Source of the DNA: Pseudomonadota bacterium
GTDB taxonomy: Bacteria > Pseudomonadota > Gammaproteobacteria > Burkholderiales > Burkholderiaceae_B
DNA length: 64,000 bases
Assembly: GCA_023439305.1 (NCBI GenBank)
Contig: JAEXOO010000031.1
Location: 1 to 64,000, forward strand
Direction of reading: 5' to 3'
This document shows, one piece after another, positions 52,417 through 60,205 of this stretch. How positions within the stretch are numbered: the stretch's first letter is position 1; every line of letters starts with the position of its first letter. The notes under the pieces are model-generated. The model had not been told where the DNA came from. It did no database searches and saw only the letters and a list, made by a program, of their open reading frames with translations. Both the position numbers and the translations under genes were made by a program.

Positions 52417-53184
52417 ATGACCTCGAGCAACGAAAAACAATCACTCCTGTCGCCCAGCGTATCAACCAGCAATTCCGGCGAAACTCATATCCGCAGCTTT
52501 GTGCATCGGCGCGCGCACATCACGCCCAGCCAGGAAGAGGCGCTGGCGCGCCTGCTGCCGCAATGGTCCCTGCCCTACCGCGACGGCATCCTGAACCTGG
52601 AAGCCACCTTCGGCAACACTCACCCGGTCATTCTGGAGATCGGCTTCGGCATGGGCGAAACCACGCAGAAAATCGCCCAGGCCCGTCCCGATGACAACTT
52701 TTTGGGCGTTGAAGTGTTCAATGCCGGCGTAGGCGCGCTGCTCAAGCGCATCGACGACAACCAGATCAGCAATATCCGCATCATTCAGCACGATGCCGTG
52801 GAGGTCGTGCGCGACATGATCCGCCCCGGCACGCTGGCCGGCATCCACATCTACTTTCCTGACCCCTGGCCCAAGAAGCGCCACCATAAGCGCCGCCTGG
52901 TGCAGTCGCCCTTCATCCAGCTGCTGGTCAGCCGCCTGCAGAAAGGCGGCTACATCCACTGCGCCACGGACTGGGAGAACTATGCCGAGCAAATGCTGGA
53001 GGTGCTGTCGGCCGAACCCATGCTGAGCAACCCCCACGGCGGCTACGCTCCGCGTCCCGATTTCCGTCCGCTGACCAAGTTCGAGAATCGTGGCCTGCGC
53101 CTGGGCCACGGCGTGTGGGACCTGATCTTTACCCGCAACGACGAGCCCGCGCCCGAATTGAACTGGCCCAAGAAAGAAGCATGA
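52417..53184 (+). CDS. trmB: tRNA (guanine-N7-)-methyltransferase
   Basis: 255-residue SAM-dependent enzyme that methylates G46 of tRNAs. VILEIGFGMGETT at about 71-83 is the SAM motif; YFPDPWPKKRHHKRRLVQ at about 146-163 and the FRPLTKFENRG tail are TrmB signatures. Its stop overlaps the pip start by four bases. Confidence 0.95.
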   Translation: MTSSNEKQSLLSPSVSTSNSGETHIRSFVHRRAHITPSQEEALARLLPQWSLPYRDGILNLEATFGNTHPVILEIGFGMGETTQKIAQARPDDNFLGVEVFNAGVGALLKRIDDNQISNIRIIQHDAVEVVRDMIRPGTLAGIHIYFPDPWPKKRHHKRRLVQSPFIQLLVSRLQKGGYIHCATDWENYAEQMLEVLSAEPMLSNPHGGYAPRPDFRPLTKFENRGLRLGHGVWDLIFTRNDEPAPELNWPKKEA

Positions 53185-54128
53185 GCGCGCGCCTGTACCC
53201 GCCCATCGCGCCATATGCCCAGGGCATGCTCCACACGGATGACGGCCACCATATCTATTGGGAGCTGTGCGGCAATCCGCAGGGCAAGCCTGCTATCTTT
53301 CTACACGGCGGCCCCGGCTCGGGCTGCTCCACCGATCACCGCCGCCTGTTCGACCCGCAGAAATACAATGTGCTGCTGTTCGACCAACGCGGCTGCGGCC
53401 GCTCCTACCCGCATGCCAGCCTGGAGAACAATACGACCTGGCACCTCGTGGACGATATTGAACGTCTGCGCAAAGAAAAGCTCAAGGCCGACAAGGCGCT
53501 GGTTTTCGGCGGATCCTGGGGTTCCACGCTGGCGCTGGCGTATGCCCAGGCCCACCCCGAGCATGTCAGCGAGCTGATTGTGCGCGGCATCTTCATGGCG
53601 CGCCCACAGGAACTGCGCTGGTTCTACCAGGAAGGTGCCTCGCAGTTGTTCCCCGACTTCTGGGAGCGCTACCTGGCCCCTATCCCCGAAGGCGAGCGCC
53701 ACGATCTGATCTCGGCCTACCACAAACGCCTGACCGGCGAGGATGCCGCCGTGCAACTGCGAGCCGCTCATGCCTGGTCGCAATGGGAGAGCAACACCAT
53801 TACCCTGCTGCCCAGCCAGGCGCATATGGAATCGCACTCCACCGACCAGTCCGCACTGGCCTTTGCCCGCATCGAGAACCACTACTTCATGCACAACGGC
53901 TTCCTGGAGCCCGATCAATTGCTGAAAAACGCCCATCGGCTGCATGGGATTCCCGGCGTGATCGTACAGGGACGCTATGATGTGTGCACGCCCGCCCACA
54001 CCGCATGGCAACTGCACCGCGCCTGGCCTCAAGCCGAGTTCCACATGGTGCCCGATGCCGGCCATGCCTACGACGAGCCGGGTATTCTGGCGCAATTGCT
54101 GAATGCCACCCGAAAATTTGCCATCTGA
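53181..54128 (+). CDS. pip: Proline iminopeptidase
   Basis: 315-residue alpha/beta-hydrolase peptidase (S33) that removes N-terminal proline. Oxyanion HGGPGSG at 42-48, nucleophile Ser112 in GGSWGST, and Asp/His in QGRYDVCTP and DAGHAYDE. Start ATG overlaps the trmB stop (ATGA), the reason for choosing it. Cotranscribed with trmB. Confidence 0.94.
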   Translation: MSARLYPPIAPYAQGMLHTDDGHHIYWELCGNPQGKPAIFLHGGPGSGCSTDHRRLFDPQKYNVLLFDQRGCGRSYPHASLENNTTWHLVDDIERLRKEKLKADKALVFGGSWGSTLALAYAQAHPEHVSELIVRGIFMARPQELRWFYQEGASQLFPDFWERYLAPIPEGERHDLISAYHKRLTGEDAAVQLRAAHAWSQWESNTITLLPSQAHMESHSTDQSALAFARIENHYFMHNGFLEPDQLLKNAHRLHGIPGVIVQGRYDVCTPAHTAWQLHRAWPQAEFHMVPDAGHAYDEPGILAQLLNATRKFAI

Positions 54129-54171
54129 GTCACGCGCCCGCCCCAAAACCGGGCCTCATCCAGAGACAATC

Positions 54172-54372
54172 ATGAACATTACCCTGAACGGCCAGGCCAA
54201 GACCCTGGCAAATACCGACACCATCTCCGCATTGATCACCGAGCTGGGCTACGACAACAAGCGCATTGCTGTGGAACTGAACGGCGACATCGTGCCCAAG
54301 AGCCAGCACGCCAGCACCGCGATCAAGGATGCAGACACCATCGAAATCGTGGTGGCCGTCGGCGGAGGCTGA
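54172..54372 (+). CDS. thiS: Sulfur carrier protein ThiS
   Basis: 66-residue ubiquitin-like carrier ending in the required Gly-Gly (VGGG). ThiF adenylates it and it donates sulfur to ThiG in thiazole synthesis. It is apart from thiG (41.9 kb), whereas the two often lie side by side. MNITLNGQAKTL start fits the family; the gene is 43 bases past pip on the same strand. Confidence 0.93.
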   Translation: MNITLNGQAKTLANTDTISALITELGYDNKRIAVELNGDIVPKSQHASTAIKDADTIEIVVAVGGG

Positions 54373-54499
54373 GCCCTGGACGCCAAAATGCACAATTGCT
54401 GACATTCAAGCGGCGCACCGCGGCGCAGGAACGGGCATAATGCTTCGGTCGACCGGCTTTCGGGCCGGCCGGACACCACCCTCATCAAGGAGCAGAGCC

Positions 54500-54943
54500 A
54501 TGGGCGTATTCAGTTTTCTAAAAGAAGTCGGTGAAAAGATTTTCGGCGCCAACGAAGCCAAGGCCGCCACTGCCGACGAACTCCAGAAAGAACTGGAGAA
54601 GCACCAGCTGTCCGCTGAAGGTCTGAACATTTCCGTGGATGGCGACAAGGTCACCGTCAGCGGCCAGGCCGCCTCGACCGAACAGGCCGAGAAAATCGTG
54701 CTGGCCCTGGGCAATACGCTGGGCGTCTCGCAAGTGGACAACCAGTTGAACGTCGCGCAACCCGCCGCCGAAGCCACCATGTACACCGTACAAAAAGGCG
54801 ATACGCTGTGGAAGATTGCCGAAACACATTACGGCAAGGCCAACGGCGCCAAATACACCGTGATCTTCGAGGCCAACAAACCCATGCTGAGCCACCCCGA
54901 CAAGATCTACCCCGGCCAGGTGCTGCGCATTCCAGCGCTGTAA
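54500..54943 (+). CDS. BON-LysM protein (Kbp/YgaU-like)
   Basis: 147 residues: N-terminal BON domain (about 20-85, TVSGQAASTEQAEKIVLALGNTLGV) and C-terminal LysM domain (about 95-147, YTVQKGDTLWKIAETHYG). It matches the potassium-binding protein Kbp (YgaU) of E. coli in length and order, cytoplasmic since no signal peptide is seen. AAGGAG lies eight bases before the ATG. Confidence 0.91.
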   Translation: MGVFSFLKEVGEKIFGANEAKAATADELQKELEKHQLSAEGLNISVDGDKVTVSGQAASTEQAEKIVLALGNTLGVSQVDNQLNVAQPAAEATMYTVQKGDTLWKIAETHYGKANGAKYTVIFEANKPMLSHPDKIYPGQVLRIPAL

Positions 54944-54960
54944 GCCAGACGGTAGTAAAG

Positions 54961-54989
54961 AAAACGCCCGCAATTGCGGGCGTTTTTTT
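54961..54989. terminator. Bidirectional terminator between kbp-like gene and ffh
   Basis: Loopless palindrome with 13-base arms, A4CGCCCGCAA and its complement, ending in seven T on the plus strand and four T on the minus strand. It serves the BON-LysM gene and may also stop ffh transcripts. Confidence 0.85.
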
Positions 54990-55069
54990 GCGGAACGAAA
55001 GCGTCAAGCCAAATAGCGGCGGGGCGCACAGTCCGGAGCCCGAACAGGCTCCGGACGACTCGTGGTGCG

Positions 55070-56494
55070 TTAGCGAAAGCCCTTGAAGCCGTTCTTGGCC
55101 AGACCTTTGAGCGCGCCCATGCCGCCCAGGCCACGCATCATCTTGGCCATACCGCCTTTTTTCATTTGCTTCATCATGCCCTGCATCTGCTCGAACTGAT
55201 TCAGCAGGCGATTGACCTCTTGCACGCTCACGCCCGATCCGGCGGCGATACGGCGTTTGCGTGAGGCCTTGAGCAATTCAGGCTTGGCACGTTCCGCCGG
55301 CGTCATGGAGTTCAGGATACCTTCGGTGCGGCGCAATTGCTGCTCCGCCTGACCGCCCTGCAACTGCGAGGCCGCCTGGGAGAACTGGGCCGGCAGCTTT
55401 TCCAGCAAGGAGCCCATGTCGCCCAGTTTCTTGACCTGTTGCAACTGATCGCGGAAATCGTTCAGGTCGAACTTGTCGCCTGACTTGATCTTGTCGGTGA
55501 TCTTCTGGGCTTCGGCGATGTCGATATTGCGTTGGGCCTGTTCCACCAGGGAAACAATATCGCCCATGCCCAACACGCGCTGCGCCATTCGTTCGGGATG
55601 GAAGGGCTCCAGGCCGTCCAGTTTTTCCGACATGCCCACGAACTTCAGGGGCTTGCCGGTGACATGGCGCACTGACAAGGCTGCGCCGCCACGCGAATCA
55701 CCGTCCAGCTTGGTCAGCACCACGCCGGTCAGGGGCAATGCATCGGCAAAGGCCTTGGCCACGTTGACCGCGTCCTGGCCCTGCATGGCATCGACCACGA
55801 ACAGGGTTTCGATGGGGGTGAGCAGATCGTATAACGCGCGGATCTCGATCATCATCGCTTCGTCGATGCCCAGGCGGCCGGCCGTATCGACGATCAGTAC
55901 ATCGAAGTGGTGGCGCTTGGCATGATCCAGCGCATGGCGCGCGATGTCCTCGGGCTTCTGGCTGGGATCGGAGGGCAGGAACTCCACGCCGACCTGCGCC
56001 GCCACGGTCTTGAGCTGCTCGATAGCCGCAGGGCGGTATACGTCGGCGCTGACCACCAACACCTTTTTCTTGCCTGTCTTGCGGCCATGCTGGGTATGGC
56101 CGCCTTCGGACAGCCACTTGGCCAGCTTGCCCGTGGTCGTGGTCTTGCCGGCGCCCTGCAGGCCTGCCATCAGGATAACGGCTGGGGGCTGAGCCGCCAG
56201 CGACAGTTCGCTGGCCGATTCGCCCAGGTCGGCACCCATCAGGGTGGTCAATTCCTGGTGCACCACGCCTACCAGGGCCTGGCCGGGATTCAGGCTGTCC
56301 GCCACATCCAGGCCCAGCGCCTTTTCCTTGACCCGCGCCACAAAGTCGCGCACCACAGGCAGGGCCACGTCGGCCTCCAGCAGGGCCAGGCGGACTTCGC
56401 GCAACATCTCCTGGGTATTGGACTCGGTCAGGCGAGCCTGTCCGCGCATGGTTTTCACCACGCGGGACATGCGCTGGGTCAGATTTTCAAACAT
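55070..56494 (-). CDS. ffh: Signal recognition particle protein Ffh
   Basis: 474-residue GTPase that targets nascent membrane proteins with 4.5S RNA. N/G domains with GLQGAGKTTTTGKLA (G1), DTAGR (G3) and TKLDGDSRGGAA (G4), then the methionine-rich M domain (LLNQFEQMQGMMKQMKKGG) that binds signal peptides. Divergent from the ccsA-like gene. Confidence 0.97.
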   Translation of the reverse strand: MFENLTQRMSRVVKTMRGQARLTESNTQEMLREVRLALLEADVALPVVRDFVARVKEKALGLDVADSLNPGQALVGVVHQELTTLMGADLGESASELSLAAQPPAVILMAGLQGAGKTTTTGKLAKWLSEGGHTQHGRKTGKKKVLVVSADVYRPAAIEQLKTVAAQVGVEFLPSDPSQKPEDIARHALDHAKRHHFDVLIVDTAGRLGIDEAMMIEIRALYDLLTPIETLFVVDAMQGQDAVNVAKAFADALPLTGVVLTKLDGDSRGGAALSVRHVTGKPLKFVGMSEKLDGLEPFHPERMAQRVLGMGDIVSLVEQAQRNIDIAEAQKITDKIKSGDKFDLNDFRDQLQQVKKLGDMGSLLEKLPAQFSQAASQLQGGQAEQQLRRTEGILNSMTPAERAKPELLKASRKRRIAAGSGVSVQEVNRLLNQFEQMQGMMKQMKKGGMAKMMRGLGGMGALKGLAKNGFKGFR

Positions 56495-56597
56495 AGGGGT
56501 GGGTTCGCTTAAACTAGGTTATCGTGTGGTCTACGAATAAGAATAAAATGGTCGCTTGGGGTACGCCCCGTACTGTCTTTCAGGAAATCCGGGACTT

Positions 56598-57449
56598 ATG
56601 TCTGCAAGTATTGTATTTCACTTGCTCGCCGCGCTGGCATACATCGTGCTTTCGATCTCGCTCTGGCGTCCGCTGACTCAAGGCAGCGTGCGCACGGTGC
56701 TGAACGCGCCCAGCCGGGTCGCCCTGCTGTGCGCCATCATCGTACACGGCGCCGGCCTGCTGCTGACCATTGTATTGCCGCATGGCCTGCACCTGAGCTG
56801 GGCCCTGGCCCTGTCGGCGGCCATATGGCTGGGCATGGTGGTGTTCTGGTTCCAGAGCCTGTACCTGCGCCTGGACAGTCTATTGTTGATTCTACTGCCT
56901 GCGGCCACGGTGGTCAGCCTGTTGGCCATCGCTTTTCCCCAAGGCCATATCGTCAACCATGCCGGCAACGAATGGTTGCGCATCCACCTGATGATCGCCC
57001 TGGTCGCCTATGGCCTCAGCACCGTCGCCGCCCTGCACGCCATCCTGATGACCGCGCTGGACCGCCAACTGCATCGCCCTATCCAGCACGAAGACCACCG
57101 CGGCCTGCTCAGCCGGGCTCTGGACACCATGCCGCCGCTGCTGGTGCAGGAAGAACTGCTGTTCCGCCTGATCCGCGTGTCTTTCTTCATCCTGACCCTG
57201 ACCATCCTCAGCGGCGCGGCCGTTTCCCTGGCCGTGGACGGCAAATTGCTGCCTGCCGACCACAAAACCATCTTCACCCTGCTTTCCTGGGTTACATTTG
57301 GTGGCTTATTATGGGGACGGAAACAGTACGGCTGGCGTGGCCGCATCGCCTTGCGCTGGACCTTGGCAGGCTTTGCCTTCCTGCTCCTGGCCTATACGGG
57401 CAGCCGGTTCGTGCTGGAAGTGATTCTGCAGCGAGGAACAATTGGGTAA
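56598..57449 (+). CDS. Cytochrome c biogenesis CcsA-like membrane protein
   Basis: 283-residue inner-membrane protein with eight predicted helices of the CcsA/YpjD family (haem-handling, CcmC/ResC superfamily). The block SWVTFGGLLWGRKQYGWRGRIALRWTLAGFAFLLLAYTGSRFVLEVIL is the usual end, with the WxxFG-type motif weakly conserved. It lies upstream of ampD in many Burkholderiales. Start ATG has CAGGA/CGGGA upstream. The next gene overlaps its stop. Confidence 0.85.
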   Translation: MSASIVFHLLAALAYIVLSISLWRPLTQGSVRTVLNAPSRVALLCAIIVHGAGLLLTIVLPHGLHLSWALALSAAIWLGMVVFWFQSLYLRLDSLLLILLPAATVVSLLAIAFPQGHIVNHAGNEWLRIHLMIALVAYGLSTVAALHAILMTALDRQLHRPIQHEDHRGLLSRALDTMPPLLVQEELLFRLIRVSFFILTLTILSGAAVSLAVDGKLLPADHKTIFTLLSWVTFGGLLWGRKQYGWRGRIALRWTLAGFAFLLLAYTGSRFVLEVILQRGTIG

Positions 57450-57693
57450 AGCGTTATTCTGGGTCGTGATCATATTGGCGGGCATGATCATTGCCCGCAT
57501 CATTTCACAAAACAAGGCCCGCAAAAACAATCCGCCGGACCCGACTCGACGCGCGCCCCGCACTCGCGGCAGCACCGAATCCATGGTTCGCTGCGCGCAT
57601 TGCGGCATCCATCTGCCCCGCTCCGAAGCCCTGATGAGCAATCATCACACCTGGTGCAGCCTGGAACACGCCAAGCGCGGCCCCCGGCCCTGA
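57442..57693 (+). CDS. PP0621 family zinc-ribbon-like protein
   Basis: 83 residues: one N-terminal membrane helix (about 5-20), a Pro/Arg-rich linker, and a C-terminal metal-site-like segment with Cys-Ala-His-Cys (CAHCGIHLPRSEAL) and HHTWCSLEH. Family function unknown. TTG start at 57442 with GAGGAA upstream overlaps the previous stop by eight bases; ampD follows by six bases. Confidence 0.85.
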   Translation: MGKALFWVVIILAGMIIARIISQNKARKNNPPDPTRRAPRTRGSTESMVRCAHCGIHLPRSEALMSNHHTWCSLEHAKRGPRP

Positions 57694-57699
57694 CGCCTC

Positions 57700-58305
57700 A
57701 TGGCCCGCATGCACCATGCTTACGATCTGGACCGCCAGGGCTGGCTGATGCCGCACGCCAACGTGACGCGCGCGCTCTCGCCTAACCACGACGCCAGGCC
57801 TGAAGACGATGCCCCCACCCTGCTGGTACTGCACAACATCAGCCTGCCGCCCAACGAATTCGGCGGACGTTACATCCGTGATTTTTTCCAGAACAAACTG
57901 GACTTCAATTCCCACCCCTGGTTCGAAAACATCCGCGAACTAAAGGTATCGGCCCACTTCCTGATTCAGCGCAACGGCCACATCATCCAGTTCGTGCCCA
58001 CGACGCGCCGCGCCTGGCACGCCGGCGTCTCCCAGTTCCAGGAACGGGAGCGCTGCAATGATTTTTCCATTGGCATCGAACTTGAAGGCAGCGACTTCGT
58101 GCCCTTTACCGAGGCTCAATACAAAGAGCTGGCACGCCTGTCCCGAGCCCTGCGCCTGCGCCACAGCCTGCAGCATGTACGCGGGCATGAGCACATCGCT
58201 CCCGGGCGCAAGACCGATCCCGGTCCGCATTTCGACTGGCGCCGCGTCGCGCGCGAACACGGCTGGCCCACTGCCGCTCTGCCTGAAGGCGCTCAGGAAC
58301 GGTAA
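57700..58305 (+). CDS. ampD: 1,6-anhydro-N-acetylmuramyl-L-alanine amidase AmpD
   Basis: 201-residue zinc amidase that recycles muropeptides in the cytosol and keeps chromosomal beta-lactamase (AmpC) induction low. Zinc ligands sit in LHNISLPPNEFGG and HFDWRRVAREH-type terminal segment; VSAHFLIQRNGHIIQFVP and RAWHAGVSQF, FSIGIELEG and VRGHEHIAPGRKTDPGPHFDW are intact. It overlaps the convergent oxidase gene by 13 bases. Confidence 0.94.
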   Translation: MARMHHAYDLDRQGWLMPHANVTRALSPNHDARPEDDAPTLLVLHNISLPPNEFGGRYIRDFFQNKLDFNSHPWFENIRELKVSAHFLIQRNGHIIQFVPTTRRAWHAGVSQFQERERCNDFSIGIELEGSDFVPFTEAQYKELARLSRALRLRHSLQHVRGHEHIAPGRKTDPGPHFDWRRVAREHGWPTAALPEGAQER

Positions 58306-59405
58306 AGCACGTCCGGACCAATCGCCGACAGATCGTTGCAGCCGGTCAACGCCATGGCCACTTCCAGTTCAGCCCGCAGAATATGCAGCACATGCGCTAC
58401 GCCGGCCGCTCCGGCAGCGGCCAGACCATACACATAAGGACGGCCTACCAGCACCGCCTGGGCCCCCAGGGCCAGCGCTTTAAGCACGTCCGTGCCGCGC
58501 CGTATGCCGCCGTCCATCAAGACTGGAACACGGCCTTGCACGGCCTGACATACCTGTCCCAGAACATCCAGCGCCGCCGGCGCACCGTCCAAGGTGCGTC
58601 CCCCATGATTGGAAACAATGATGCCCGCCACGCCCGCCTCCAAGGCCTGCACGGCATCCCTAGGCCGCATGATGCCTTTCACCAGCACAGGCAATCGGCT
58701 TTCCCGGATCAACCAGGCCAGCGCATCCCAGCCAGGCGCGTGATCCAGCAAGCCGCTGCCAAACAGCGGGCTGCTGCCCGCCGCACCCAGCACCGCCGCC
58801 TGGGCCTGGGCGCCGCGCAGATTGACGGCGTCCACATCTGCCGGCAGCACGAATCCGGCCCGTTGCTCGCGATTGCGCACACCATTGACGGCGGCATCCA
58901 CCGTGAACACCAGCGCCCGGTAAGCGGCCGCTTCCACCCGGCGCAGCAGTTCCAGCATGAAACCGCGATCGGCGTGCCAATACCACTGCGCCCACAGCGG
59001 TGCATGGGCATGAGCAGCGATGTCTTCAAAGGAATGACTGGCCTGCATGCTGATGATGCTGGTGGCCCCCATGGCGCCGGCCCCCAGGACACTGGCCAGC
59101 TCGCCCTGCGGATGCGCCATGCGCTGATAGGCCACGGGCGCCGTCAGTATGGGATAAGGCATGCTCTGACCCAGCAACTCCAGGCGCGTTGAGGGCTGAT
59201 CGAACCGACCCAGGGCAGCCGGCCACAGGCCCCAACGTTCGTAGCTGGCCAGATTGTCCTGCAAGGTGATCTCGTCCGCGGCTCCGCCGCTGAAATAGGC
59301 CCAGGCGCCAAGGCTCATGCGCTCGCGCGCATAAGGCTCGTAATCGGCCAGGCTGGCGATATCAGCGGGAATGGAGGTCAACGGCGGCAAAGGAACGTGG
59401 GACAT
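58293..59405 (-). CDS. FMN-dependent alpha-hydroxy-acid oxidase/dehydrogenase
   Basis: 370-residue FMN enzyme of the lactate oxidase/glycolate oxidase/LldD family. Active-site SNHGGRTLDGAPAALDVL and VLMDGGIRRGTDVLKALALGAQAVLVGRP are present. Substrate (lactate, glycolate or mandelate) cannot be assigned. It follows piuC by 21 bases on the same strand, so it may share the iron-regulated transcript; the gene overlaps ampD at its 3' end. Confidence 0.88.
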   Translation of the reverse strand: MSHVPLPPLTSIPADIASLADYEPYARERMSLGAWAYFSGGAADEITLQDNLASYERWGLWPAALGRFDQPSTRLELLGQSMPYPILTAPVAYQRMAHPQGELASVLGAGAMGATSIISMQASHSFEDIAAHAHAPLWAQWYWHADRGFMLELLRRVEAAAYRALVFTVDAAVNGVRNREQRAGFVLPADVDAVNLRGAQAQAAVLGAAGSSPLFGSGLLDHAPGWDALAWLIRESRLPVLVKGIMRPRDAVQALEAGVAGIIVSNHGGRTLDGAPAALDVLGQVCQAVQGRVPVLMDGGIRRGTDVLKALALGAQAVLVGRPYVYGLAAAGAAGVAHVLHILRAELEVAMALTGCNDLSAIGPDVLYRS

Positions 59406-59426
59406 GGTCGTAAGACTCCGTAGCGA

Positions 59427-60107
59427 TCAGACGTCGCTCCATTCGCGCAGCAAATTGTGATAAATACCCGTCAGGCGCGACAACTCCTGGGAATCGGCCC
59501 CCTGCCCCGCCAGACTTTGAATGCTCTGATCCAACTCCCACAGCAGTTTGCGCTGATGCGCATGGCGCAGCATGCTCTGCGTCCAGAAGAAAGAAGCGTA
59601 ACGGGTCCCACGGGTCACGGGCTCGACCCGGTGCAGGCTGGTGCCGGGATAGACCACCATATGGCCCGCCGGCAACTTCACTGACTGAGTGCCGTACACA
59701 TCTTCAATAATCAGTTCGCCGCCGTCGTATTCGTGCGGGTCGCTGAAAAACAGCGTGGTCGAGACATCGGTACGCAAGCGCTGACTGGTGCCCGGCACGG
59801 TGAAGATGGCATTGTCGATATGGTTGCCGTACTGGCCGCCGCCTTCGTAGCGATTAAAGCGCGGAGGCAACATGCGCAGCGGCAATGCGGCGGCAATGAA
59901 ACCGCTATGCTGACCCAGCACATGCATCAGGAATTCACCCATCTGCCGCGCCACAGGGTGATCCAGCGGCAATTGCAGATTGCTCTTGGTCTGCTGGGCC
60001 AGATAGCCCGCTGTCTTGCGCCCGTCCTCCCATTGCGCCTGCTCCAGAGCCTGGCGGCAATCGCGCAACTGTTCGGCATTCAGGACATCGGGAATCGTGA
60101 TCAGCAT
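59427..60107 (-). CDS. piuC: Fe(II)/2-oxoglutarate-dependent dioxygenase (PiuC/PKHD type)
   Basis: 226-residue PKHD-type hydroxylase with iron ligands His96 and Asp98 (NHIDNA) and His159 (TSLHRVEP), plus a 2-oxoglutarate-binding Arg169. PiuC-type genes stand next to siderophore receptor genes and respond to iron; the target of hydroxylation is not established. It sits 98 bases behind the Fiu-like receptor gene. Confidence 0.92.
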   Translation of the reverse strand: MLITIPDVLNAEQLRDCRQALEQAQWEDGRKTAGYLAQQTKSNLQLPLDHPVARQMGEFLMHVLGQHSGFIAAALPLRMLPPRFNRYEGGGQYGNHIDNAIFTVPGTSQRLRTDVSTTLFFSDPHEYDGGELIIEDVYGTQSVKLPAGHMVVYPGTSLHRVEPVTRGTRYASFFWTQSMLRHAHQRKLLWELDQSIQSLAGQGADSQELSRLTGIYHNLLREWSDV

Positions 60108-60157
60108 GGAGCACCTGCGTAAAGAATGATAAAGCTGCGCCAGTCCGGAAACAGACA

Positions 60158-60177
60158 GGCCGCCCCGAAGGGCGGCC
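60158..60177 (-). other. Hairpin between fiu-like gene and piuC
   Basis: 8-bp GC stem (60158-60165 with 60170-60177) with a UUCG loop on the minus strand and no U-run, same design as the norB terminator. It could reduce read-through into piuC. Confidence 0.5.
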
Positions 60178-60205
60178 CATCCAGCTCTACGGAGAAAGAG
60201 CCCGC